NCBI GenBank assembly: GCA_964653045.1
Contig: CAZZBW010000014.1
Span: 1 to 28,571 of the forward strand
Length of the DNA stretch: 28,571 nt
Source of the DNA: DAOOPX01 sp964653045
Lineage (GTDB): Bacteria; Patescibacteriota; Microgenomatia; UBA1400; PJMF01
Reading direction: 5' to 3'
A model generated the notes under the pieces. The model was not told where the DNA came from. It worked only from the letters and a program-made list of their open reading frames with translations, and did not search any database. Below are positions 1 to 6,879 of this stretch, piece after piece. Within the stretch, counting starts at the first letter, position 1. Every line of letters starts with the position of its first letter. A program made the position numbers and the translations under genes.

Positions 1-1985
1 ATATGAGTAATTTGGTAAGCTACTCTTGGGTCAAGCACTGGTTTAGTTTGACAATCGAGTTGATCTAGGATGCAGTTGTTTCGATAAAGAACCTCTCCGC
101 TGGGATCTTTTATCTCTAGAATTGCCACTGGTTCAATTTTGTTGCCGCCATTGGCAAAAACGCTGTAGGCGGAGGCGAGGTCAAGCATGGTGACCTCGCC
201 TCCGCCTAAAGTTAGTGATAACCCAAATCGCGCTCTATCCCCCCAAGTAGTTATGCCCAATTTTTCGGCTTGATCAATTAAGTTATTTACTCCTAGTTCT
301 GAAAGTAGCTTGACTGCAGGCACGTTATATGAAGAGGCGAGCGCTTCTCTTAAGCTTACTTGGCCGCGGAAGCGGCCATCATAGTTTCTCGGACTGTATG
401 GTGGAGAGCCAGCGACTTGGAAAGTAATTGGTGTATCTTGAATAAAATCAGCTGGGGAGTAACCAGACTGAAACGCCAGTGAGTAAGTAATCGGTTTGAT
501 TGAGCTTCCTGGTTGTCTAGGTCTGATGACTACATTAACTTGTCCATCTTGTTCAAAATTAAAGTAGTTGGCGCTCCCCACCATACTGAGAATCTCCCCT
601 GTTTGGGGATTAAGAACTAAACTAGCACCGTTATTAATTTTAAGTTTATTCAGTTGCTGAATTTCGTCAGCCACGATTTTTTCGGCCATGTTTTGAATAC
701 TCAAATCTAGCGAAGTGCGAATTTCTAAACCTCCTTGTGAGATTAAATCTTCCCCATAATTTGCTGCGATCAGTTGTTTAACATACATGACAAAGTGGGG
801 AGCTTTAATCTCAATTCTGTCTTGGCGGAAGCTCAGTTGTTCTTGACTAACTTTGTCGGCTAATTCTTGAGTAATATAACCGTCTTCCACCATTCTTCTC
901 AAGACTTCTGCCTGACGGGCAAAGGCTAATTCTGGAGAAGGACCAAACGGCGAGTAGGTCGAAGGCGCTGCTGGCAGACCTGCTAATAGAGTACTCTCAG
1001 CTAGACTCAGTTCCTGAGCTGATTTACCAAAGTATTGTTCTGAAGCAGCCTCGATTCCGTAAGCCGATCCGCCATATGGCACTTGATTGAGGTACATGGC
1101 TAGAATTTCTTCTTTGGAGTAGCGATTCTCTACCATTAGGGCAAGAATTAATTCTTTAATCTTGCGCTGGATTGTTCTTTCTTTTGTCAGCAATCGATTT
1201 TTTACCAGCTGTTGGGTAATAGTAGAGCCACCTTGCTGGATCGAGGCGGTAGAGCGATTCTCTTGTAGTGCCCGAACAATACCTTTAAGCGAAAACCCCC
1301 AATGTTCCCAAAAGTTTTGATCTTCAATCGCGATAGTTGCATCGATCAAACTTTGAGGAATTTGGGTAAGCGAAACCACAGTTCTGTTTTCATCGTCATA
1401 AATACGAAACAGCAACTCACCGTTTCGATCGGTGATGATACTCGACATTTTGGGTTGAGACTCGGCGAGTAAGGCAGGATCGGGCAAATCTTTAAAAATT
1501 TCTTCACTTGTTAGGTAAAAAATCCAAAAGATTAAACCGGCGAAAATCAGACTGAATGCGGCGGCAAAAAAAAACCTATTTAAGATTATTTGAAGGGGAT
1601 AAAAAAATCTTTTTAAAGTATTAACTAGTGGGTGAGATTTTTTTTTGTCGCCAAGTATCTTTGCTCTTTTTTGCCGCACCAACCTTGGTTTAACTTGATT
1701 TTTAAAAGAGTTACTGTACCGCTTGATTAATCTATCAACACTCTCAATCCAATTCTGGGTCCAATGTTTTAATCTGATCAGCAGCGGTGCTTGATAAATG
1801 ATTCCAGATTCTTTTTTGACCTTTAGAGTGTGATAAAAATCCCAGCGGCTAGACAGTTTGCTTTGTGCGTAGGCAATCACCACTTTTTTGATGTACTCTC
1901 TGCGAACTTGATCTAGTTCTCGGTTTTTGCGAGTTTTGGATATCAGAGAATTTGATCGTTTGAGATATTTTTTGATCAGGTACAT
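1..1985 (-). CDS. Bifunctional penicillin-binding protein (GT51 + transpeptidase), C-terminus cut by window edge
   Basis: Class A PBP that polymerises and crosslinks peptidoglycan at the outer face of the cytoplasmic membrane. Translating the minus strand from the ATG at 1985 gives over 660 residues. A basic cytoplasmic tail of about 136 residues comes first, then one membrane segment (about residues 137-157). The GT51 domain follows, with the catalytic-Glu motif IEDQNFWEHWGF and GGSTITQQLVKN. The transpeptidase domain shows the nucleophile motif GSSIKP (SxxK) and SSYN (SxN). The KTG motif should lie beyond the left edge. It is the paralogue of the PBP at 3287-5686 and lies downstream of the GH18 gene on the same strand. 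The ATG is the first Met after an in-frame TGA, has no Shine-Dalgarno sequence, and sits one base from a hairpin (1987-2016). The long basic tail is larger than in typical PBP1a. Family call is secure; which PBP class-A subtype is not. Confidence 0.93.
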   Translation of the reverse strand, partial: MYLIKKYLKRSNSLISKTRKNRELDQVRREYIKKVVIAYAQSKLSSRWDFYHTLKVKKESGIIYQAPLLIRLKHWTQNWIESVDRLIKRYSNSFKNQVKPRLVRQKRAKILGDKKKSHPLVNTLKRFFYPLQIILNRFFFAAAFSLIFAGLIFWIFYLTSEEIFKDLPDPALLAESQPKMSSIITDRNGELLFRIYDDENRTVVSLTQIPQSLIDATIAIEDQNFWEHWGFSLKGIVRALQENRSTASIQQGGSTITQQLVKNRLLTKERTIQRKIKELILALMVENRYSKEEILAMYLNQVPYGGSAYGIEAASEQYFGKSAQELSLAESTLLAGLPAAPSTYSPFGPSPELAFARQAEVLRRMVEDGYITQELADKVSQEQLSFRQDRIEIKAPHFVMYVKQLIAANYGEDLISQGGLEIRTSLDLSIQNMAEKIVADEIQQLNKLKINNGASLVLNPQTGEILSMVGSANYFNFEQDGQVNVVIRPRQPGSSIKPITYSLAFQSGYSPADFIQDTPITFQVAGSPPYSPRNYDGRFRGQVSLREALASSYNVPAVKLLSELGVNNLIDQAEKLGITTWGDRARFGLSLTLGGGEVTMLDLASAYSVFANGGNKIEPVAILEIKDPSGEVLYRNNCILDQLDCQTKPVLDPRVAYQITH
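166..208. repeat. 18-bp perfect inverted repeat, 7-base loop, inside PBP gene
   Basis: Arms 166-183 and 191-208 are exact reverse complements (left arm TAGGCGGAGGCGAGGTCA). On the coding strand it spans the transpeptidase segment GGGEVTMLDLASA, and codons pair in register (GGC with GCC, GGA with TCC, GAG with CTC, GTC with GAC). The matching segment of the paralogue (about 4072-4113) encodes nearly the same peptide without a palindrome. Confidence 0.95.
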
Positions 1986-1986
1986 T

Positions 1987-2016
1987 GCTGGCTGGATATT
2001 ATCACATCCAGCCAGC
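1987..2016. repeat. 11-bp perfect hairpin just upstream of the PBP start codon
   Basis: Arms 1987-1997 and 2006-2016 (GCTGGCTGGAT and its complement) enclose an 8-base loop. It lies between the GH18 stop (2035) and the PBP ATG (1985), one base from that ATG. On the minus strand no T-tract follows, so it does not look like an intrinsic terminator. In mRNA it would cover the ribosome-binding region. Confidence 0.85.
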
Positions 2017-2034
2017 TTTCAACAAGATAAAAAA

Positions 2035-3261
2035 TTATAATTTTTGTTCAATGACTGACCAAAGGTCTTGGTTTTCTCCCTCATACCCGAGCGCCCAGAT
2101 GGCGATGCCCGCCAGATTGAGTTGATTGACGTAATCGATTTTGTACTCGAGCGAACGTTGGTTTTCGTAGTAAATAATATATGTTAGGTCATCTTTTTCG
2201 TATGATAAATACGGCACAAGGGCAATATCGTTCCACGATTCTTTGACTTGGAGCGCCCTTTTTTGAGATAACACATCCTGAACGCGTTCATAAGTGGCTG
2301 TTCTGCCGGTATCGGGATAGGTATTTGCCGATTGATTTCTGGAATCGGTTTGCCACTCATAACCATAAAAAGGAATTCCAAGCAAGATTTTCGCTGGTGG
2401 AACTTGCTCCAGGAATTCTTTGAGATTAGCGTTAATATTGTTGTGGGAGCCAGCTTGAGTACCGATTAGGGGTGCAACCGGTCCTGCCTGAGGGGAGCCG
2501 CGTTGGTGGAAATCATAGGCCATCACCACGAACCAATCTGTCCATGGTTCAAGCGCGGCAATGTTCCACAGATTTTGACCTTGGGCAGCGCTGGCATAAA
2601 CATCGACTGACAGCTTGGTATTGGGATGACGCTTGATTAAATACTTTTTTAGGTTTTGCACAAATTGAGTGAATTGTGGTTGGGCATCAGGCCACAGCTT
2701 GGTTAGCTCAAAATCCAGATTAATGCCAGCCACAGGATATGCCAGCAGCAACGAGCTGAGCTGTGAGTAGAGATTCTCTTGAGCCTTTTGATCCTGGAGA
2801 AATTTGACAGCATCGTCGTTGGAGAACTGTTTGAGCACTAGTTCCAAATTAATCTCTTCCTTTTCCATGAATTCAATGATCTCTAAGAACCTGTCAGATT
2901 GGAGGCCGCGATAACCAGCTAGGCTTTCGTCATCTCCAGTGGTTTCGAGTGAGCCGTCTGGTCCGACAGTCAAACTGAAGTAAGACAGGTGCGTCAGATT
3001 TGGATTAATTTGGGCAGATTTGAGGTTCCAGTATGGTAAAAAGCCGTAAACGATGGGAGGTTGGGCAGTTGGTTGGCGCAACCAACTGCCCAACGTAAAG
3101 CGAAACCGAGTCCGAGTCGAGATGGGAGAAGTCAGGGGCAACTCCCATCTCGACCAAATAGCATAAGCACCCCCTACAAGGAGCAGGGTGACAACTATCA
3201 CGACGAAGTTTAACTTCCACTTGTTTTGATCCAACCAATTAAGAAACGAAACACCACTCAT
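2035..3261 (-). CDS. Membrane-anchored GH18-family (chitinase/YaaH-like) glycoside hydrolase
   Basis: 408 residues. A short N-terminal cytoplasmic stretch and one membrane segment (about 17-36) act as an uncleaved anchor. A linker to about residue 70 follows, then a GH18 TIM-barrel beginning VYGFLPYW. The active-site strand reads AGINLDFE (178-185), matching the GH18 pattern DGxDxDxE. The catalytic Glu (E185) and the Asp two before it (D183) are present, while the first Asp is Ala and the second is Asn. Other GH18-typical segments are VMAYDFHQRG and the late tryptophan segment GIAIWALGYEG. Relatives cut chitin or the N-acetylglucosamine backbone of peptidoglycan (spore-cortex YaaH type). Placement between two PBPs favours peptidoglycan; this is inference. 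It starts 25 bases after the upstream PBP stop, so the two are probably cotranscribed. The linker holds two hairpins (3060-3094, 3116-3154). Substrate is uncertain. Confidence 0.85.
   Translation of the reverse strand: MSGVSFLNWLDQNKWKLNFVVIVVTLLLVGGAYAIWSRWELPLTSPISTRTRFRFTLGSWLRQPTAQPPIVYGFLPYWNLKSAQINPNLTHLSYFSLTVGPDGSLETTGDDESLAGYRGLQSDRFLEIIEFMEKEEINLELVLKQFSNDDAVKFLQDQKAQENLYSQLSSLLLAYPVAGINLDFELTKLWPDAQPQFTQFVQNLKKYLIKRHPNTKLSVDVYASAAQGQNLWNIAALEPWTDWFVVMAYDFHQRGSPQAGPVAPLIGTQAGSHNNINANLKEFLEQVPPAKILLGIPFYGYEWQTDSRNQSANTYPDTGRTATYERVQDVLSQKRALQVKESWNDIALVPYLSYEKDDLTYIIYYENQRSLEYKIDYVNQLNLAGIAIWALGYEGENQDLWSVIEQKL
3060..3094. repeat. 16-bp perfect inverted repeat, 3-base loop
   Basis: Arms 3060-3075 and 3079-3094 with loop GCG, in the linker of the GH18 protein. 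In the coding frame TTG GGC AGT TGG TTG, then CGC, then CAA CCA ACT GCC CAA pair codon for codon. Confidence 0.95.
3116..3154. repeat. 13-bp perfect inverted repeat, 13-base loop
   Basis: Arms 3116-3128 (GTCGAGATGGGAG) and 3142-3154, encoding the segment right after the GH18 membrane anchor. It is only 21 bases from the preceding inverted repeat, unrelated to it in sequence, and not in codon register. Confidence 0.9.
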
Positions 3262-3286
3262 CTTTATTTTGTTTATACCTGCTTAG

Positions 3287-5686
3287 TTACAAAGTTATTG
3301 TTTCTACCTCCACCTTGATGACGCAATCCATGCACTCGAGTTCATCGGAGTATGGATCTTGGTAAAAATTATGTTCTTCAATCACCAAGCCCTCGACTAC
3401 TTGATCAGGAGGAGGCGGGGCGCCAGTTACAGGGTCAATCCAAATTTGTTGTTTGACAATCTTGACGTTTGAGGGAACACTAGCAGTCCAGTAAAACTCT
3501 TTACCACGACTTTGACATGATTCCTTGTCCTGCTGTGGCATACCGTGATAGCAAACGTTTTCAGATTTAACGTCTGGTGGTTTTTCTTGCCACACCGGTT
3601 CTTTATTTTTGAGTAAATCAGACATGATCTGATTCCAGATTGGAGCGGCACCAGTGACACCAGAGACCAAATAGGGGTTCATGGGGTCGCCATTGTTATT
3701 GCCGACCCAAGTAGCAACTAAAAACTCAGGGGTAAAGCCCACTGTCCAGTTGTCCTTCAAATTATTGGTTGTTCCAGTTTTAACGCTAACTACTTGATCA
3801 GGAATGACTAGCTGCGATCTTGTGCCGAAAGCCCAAGATCGCGCCGTGTTGTCTTGCATGATGTGACTTGCCAGGTACGCGGGTGCTCGGTTGAGCACCC
3901 GCGTCAACTCGCCTGCGGTTACTTCGTCTTCATAAAGATTAAGATAATCCAAATCTTTGATTTTCTGCTCAATTTGAGCGTCGTATAGTAGATTGCCACG
4001 ATAGTCCTCAACTTTTAAAATTGGATTAATTGGGACTTTGACCCCTTGATCGGCCAAAACCGCAAAAGCTTGAGCCAAGTCAATCATTCTTACTTCACCC
4101 CCACCTAGAGTAAGTGACAAACCGTAACGCGAGGGATCTTGCCAAGAGCTGATACCCATTTTGTTACCCCACTCAATAAACTTTTCGACTCCCAAAGCCT
4201 TGAGAGATTTGACAGCGGGAATGTTGAGTGAGTTGCCCAATGACTGTCTGACAGTCACTGGGCCTTTGAATGTACCATCGTAGTTTTTGGGACAGTAGGG
4301 TTTTTGACCAGGTTCTTCAAAACAAGTCTCAGTATCCATCAAAATTGTACCGGGATTGAGAATTTTTTCTTGAAATGCTACCGAGTACATAATCGGTTTG
4401 ATCGAGCTACCCGGTTGCCTTTGGGCGAGTGTGACATTGACTTGACCGTCGGCGGCAGTATCAAAATAGTCACGCGAGCCCACCATACTCAACACTTCGC
4501 CAGTTTGAGGTTTGATCACCAGAGCCGCACCATTACTGACCTGATAATTAGCCAGCTGATCAATTTCTTCTTTGACTTTCGCTTGTACTGTGTTTTGTAG
4601 GGCTAGGTCTAAACTAGTAGTTACTCGGAGTCCACCTTTTTCGACCACATCTACACCGTATTTTTCTACCAATAGGTCACGGACATAAAAGACGAAATGA
4701 GGGGCTTGTATGTCTGTTTGGTCCAAAGCATAAACTAGAGGAGTGGACTGAGCCTCTTGGCTTGCAGCAAAAGTGATGTAACCATCTTCTGCCATTCTCC
4801 TCAGTACTTCTGCCTGCCGATCTTTGGCCGCAGTTTGGTCCGATTGGAACGGTGAGTAACGACTGGGCGCTTGAGGCAAGCCGGCTAATAAAGATGCTTC
4901 AGCCAAGCTCAAGTCTTGAGCGGATTTATTGAAGTATTGTTGAGCCGCCGCCTCGATTCCAACGGCAGTACCGCCATATGGGATGTAGTTAAGATACATT
5001 TCCAGGATTTCATCTTTGGAGTAAATCACTTCGGTAATAATTGATAAAAACAACTCTTTAAATTTGCGCTCAAAAGTCTTTTCGCGCGTTAGTAAAGCAT
5101 TTTTAACCAGTTGCTGAGTGATTGTCGAACCTCCTTCAACCTGTTCGCCACGGGTGTTTTTTAGTCCAGCTCTGACAATGCCGCGGATATCGAAACCAAA
5201 ATGGCGATAAAAATTTTTATCCTCGATGGAGATGGTTGATTGCTTAACATAATTTGGCAAGTTAGACAACTTCACTGGAATACGATTTTCTTCAGCAAAA
5301 ATTTCATAAAGCAAGGTGCCATTACGATCAAAAATTTGAGTACTGACGGCATAGTTTTCACTCGATGTAAGAGTGGTGGGTGATGGTAACTCTTTGAGAA
5401 GATAGACAAAGCCGATGGTCGCAAGAACGGCAAAGAATAAAGTAAACCATTTTCTTAATCCAGTAAACGGCCAGAGGAAAAGTTGGAGAAATCTTCTGCC
5501 CAGCAGCTTTGGGAGTTTTTTCAAATTGAGTTTTTTGATATTTCTCAATTTAACTGTCATTCGTCGCAACAATTTTTTGAAATTGAGGTGAAATCGAGTT
5601 TGTTTTTTTGTCTCACCCAATAACGATTGCTTAACTTGACTAGACCAGTTAGAGTGTGGCTTGCGGGTTTGGCGAGTTCTTGTCAT
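3287..5686 (-). CDS. Bifunctional penicillin-binding protein (GT51 + transpeptidase)
   Basis: 799 residues, complete class A PBP. A Lys/Arg-rich cytoplasmic tail (1-78) precedes one membrane segment (about 79-97). The GT51 domain follows with SIEDKNFYRHFGFD (E155 catalytic) and GGSTITQQLVKN (185-196). The transpeptidase domain carries SxxK at S427-K430 (GSSIKP), SxN at S486-N488 (GNSLN) and KTG at 636-638. All catalytic motifs are intact. A C-terminal tail of roughly 100 residues includes a Pro run (GAPPPPDQ) and Cys pairs (ECMDC), so it may be disulfide-bonded. It is the first gene of a minus-strand set (PBP, GH18, PBP). Its ATG lies only 19 bases from the ATG of the divergent gene at 5706, so its promoter must lie within that gene's 5' end. 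Two inverted repeats (3877-3904, 4235-4263) lie in its transpeptidase half. Confidence 0.95.
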   Translation of the reverse strand: MTRTRQTRKPHSNWSSQVKQSLLGETKKQTRFHLNFKKLLRRMTVKLRNIKKLNLKKLPKLLGRRFLQLFLWPFTGLRKWFTLFFAVLATIGFVYLLKELPSPTTLTSSENYAVSTQIFDRNGTLLYEIFAEENRIPVKLSNLPNYVKQSTISIEDKNFYRHFGFDIRGIVRAGLKNTRGEQVEGGSTITQQLVKNALLTREKTFERKFKELFLSIITEVIYSKDEILEMYLNYIPYGGTAVGIEAAAQQYFNKSAQDLSLAEASLLAGLPQAPSRYSPFQSDQTAAKDRQAEVLRRMAEDGYITFAASQEAQSTPLVYALDQTDIQAPHFVFYVRDLLVEKYGVDVVEKGGLRVTTSLDLALQNTVQAKVKEEIDQLANYQVSNGAALVIKPQTGEVLSMVGSRDYFDTAADGQVNVTLAQRQPGSSIKPIMYSVAFQEKILNPGTILMDTETCFEEPGQKPYCPKNYDGTFKGPVTVRQSLGNSLNIPAVKSLKALGVEKFIEWGNKMGISSWQDPSRYGLSLTLGGGEVRMIDLAQAFAVLADQGVKVPINPILKVEDYRGNLLYDAQIEQKIKDLDYLNLYEDEVTAGELTRVLNRAPAYLASHIMQDNTARSWAFGTRSQLVIPDQVVSVKTGTTNNLKDNWTVGFTPEFLVATWVGNNNGDPMNPYLVSGVTGAAPIWNQIMSDLLKNKEPVWQEKPPDVKSENVCYHGMPQQDKESCQSRGKEFYWTASVPSNVKIVKQQIWIDPVTGAPPPPDQVVEGLVIEEHNFYQDPYSDELECMDCVIKVEVETITL
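3877..3904. repeat. 12-bp perfect inverted repeat, 4-base loop
   Basis: Arms 3877-3888 (ACGCGGGTGCTC) and 3893-3904, loop GGTT, encoding LTRVLNRAPAY of the PBP. Not in codon register. Confidence 0.92.
4235..4263. repeat. Near-perfect inverted repeat (13 of 14 pairs) at the SxN motif of the PBP
   Basis: Arms 4235-4248 and 4250-4263 with one A/C mismatch and almost no loop. It encodes GPVTVRQSLG just before the GNSLN active-site motif. Confidence 0.8.
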
Positions 5687-5689
5687 ACT
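5661..5689 (+). promoter_or_regulatory. Possible promoter for the 5706-7540 gene group, inside the divergent PBP gene
   Basis: TTGCGG (5661-5666), a 17-base spacer, then CATACT (5684-5689) preceded by TG in extended -10 position. The start point would fall near 5696, giving a leader of about 10 bases with GAGG at 5697-5700 and ATG at 5706. Hexamer matches are only partial. Confidence 0.35.
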
Positions 5690-5705
5690 TGGGATAGAGG
5701 AAACA

Positions 5706-6206
5706 ATGAAACCAGATTTATTAGATTGGCAAGTATTTCAACAGGCAGGTTGGTTTCGTTCGCTGCCTAAAGAAATACGCGAGTTACTTGACTTGACTAT
5801 TGTATTGTGTCAGCAACAAAAAAACAATCACTCTGAGTTTTTTGATTACTCATTCTTAGTTTTTACTGCTGGCAAGGCTTATGAAGGTTTTTTGAAGTAT
5901 TACTTATTGGAAGTGGGATTGATTGATGAGCACCTGTACAAAAGTAAGCGATTTAGGATTGGACGCGCGCTGAATCCTGATGTGCATCAGGATCAGCGCG
6001 ATGAATTTTGGTTTTACGACGATCTCGCCTCAACTTGCACACCTGAGCTTGCTGAGCAAATTTGGCTGGCATGGCTAGAGTGTCGTAATCGCGTGTTTCA
6101 TTTTTTTCCTGAAGATATCAAAGGCTTAACTCTTGATGAGGCGTTGGCCAAAGTTGAGCAGATCCTGTTGGCCATCGAAGCAAGCATGAACTGCGCTCAT
6201 CAATGA
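5706..6206 (+). CDS. HEPN-domain protein resembling the RnlA (RNase LS) toxin nuclease domain
   Basis: 166 residues. ATG 5706 is chosen because GAGG sits 5 bases upstream; a longer reading from 5661 would run back into the divergent PBP gene. The C-terminal half carries RNRVFH (R127-H132), the HEPN ribonuclease signature R-N-x3-H. In RnlA the catalytic residues are reported as E258, R318 and H323, the same R-to-H spacing. GKAYEGFLK (E60 in AYEG) is a plausible counterpart of the Glu. Alternating helices fit a HEPN fold. If active it would be an RNA-cleaving toxin or stress nuclease. No RnlB-like antitoxin is visible; a P-loop kinase-like gene follows 46 bases later. It also contains an inverted repeat (5966-6000). 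The HEPN assignment rests on motif and pattern only; a non-catalytic HEPN protein is the main alternative. Confidence 0.6.
   Translation: MKPDLLDWQVFQQAGWFRSLPKEIRELLDLTIVLCQQQKNNHSEFFDYSFLVFTAGKAYEGFLKYYLLEVGLIDEHLYKSKRFRIGRALNPDVHQDQRDEFWFYDDLASTCTPELAEQIWLAWLECRNRVFHFFPEDIKGLTLDEALAKVEQILLAIEASMNCAHQ
5966..6000. repeat. 16-bp inverted repeat with one bulged A, 2-base loop
   Basis: Arms 5966-5982 and 5985-6000 pair completely except for a single extra A in the left arm. It encodes ALNPDVHQDQR of the HEPN-like protein; the outer part of the stem is in codon register. Confidence 0.88.
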
Positions 6207-6252
6207 GTATATGATTGACAGTTGAGCAACTCTGTTTCAGAATACTGCCTCA

Positions 6253-6879
6253 ATGTTGATAAATAACATTACTATTTCAGGTCTCCCCGGAGCAGGCTCA
6301 ACCACCTTGCTTAATCACCTCAAGAGAATCCTGGTACCACAGGGTTGGCAGGCGTTTAGCGGTGGTGAGTTTATGCGAGCCTATGCAGCAGAGAAAGGTT
6401 TGTTCGATCAAAACAATAAGTTTCATCACTCTGCTACAGCATACGATGATGAGTTTGATCGTCAAGTTGATTTTGGAATCAGAGAAAAAGTAAGTGAAGA
6501 ATCTCACTGGATTATCGAATCTTGGTTATCTGGATTTATGGCTCAGGGAGTACCAAAAGTTTTAAAAGTGTTAATGATTTGTTCTGATAAAGCAGTCAAA
6601 GTAGATCGGTTAGTCAATCGTGACGGTTTGACCATCGATGAGGCGTTGGTCCACATCGATAGGCGTTATCAGGAAAATTTGGCAAAGTGGCAAAGATTGT
6701 ATGCACCACAGTGGCAGGAATGGGTGGTTAAAAATGGCAGAGTCAAATCGAATCAGCCAATTGATTTTTGGCGAGAAGATCTATACGATTTAGTATTAGA
6801 TACTTACTCACTCAATCAAGAGCAAGTGACTCAGGCGGTGATCGATGCGATTAAAAAGTCCAAACAGCAGCAAACTTGA
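6253..6879 (+). CDS. P-loop NMP-kinase-like protein (archaeal-type cytidylate kinase family)
   Basis: 208 residues. N-terminal strand plus P-loop ITISGLPGAGSTT (residues 6-18). The usual Walker A Lys is Ser, as in archaeal-type CMP kinases where GSGTTT replaces GSGKT. It is followed by GGEFMRAYAAEKGL (like the SxGDIFR substrate segment of CMP kinases), DRQVDFGIREK, IIESWLSGF and an Arg-containing lid region (DRLVNRDG, HIDRRYQENLAKWQRLY). Such enzymes phosphorylate (d)CMP. It lies 46 bases after the HEPN-like gene and overlaps the next gene by 35 bases, so the three are probably one operon. No clear Shine-Dalgarno. A genuine CMP kinase is the simplest reading; a kinase modifying the HEPN neighbour is speculative. 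Confidence 0.72.
   Translation: MLINNITISGLPGAGSTTLLNHLKRILVPQGWQAFSGGEFMRAYAAEKGLFDQNNKFHHSATAYDDEFDRQVDFGIREKVSEESHWIIESWLSGFMAQGVPKVLKVLMICSDKAVKVDRLVNRDGLTIDEALVHIDRRYQENLAKWQRLYAPQWQEWVVKNGRVKSNQPIDFWREDLYDLVLDTYSLNQEQVTQAVIDAIKKSKQQQT

Noticed and set aside
5661..5705. Longer N-terminus of the HEPN-like gene
   Set aside because: It would overlap the start of the divergent PBP gene; ATG 5706 has GAGG at proper spacing.
6280..6306. Kinase-like gene as a dead P-loop protein because the Walker A Lys is missing
   Set aside because: Archaeal-type CMP kinases naturally replace this Lys with Thr/Ser, and the other family segments are intact.
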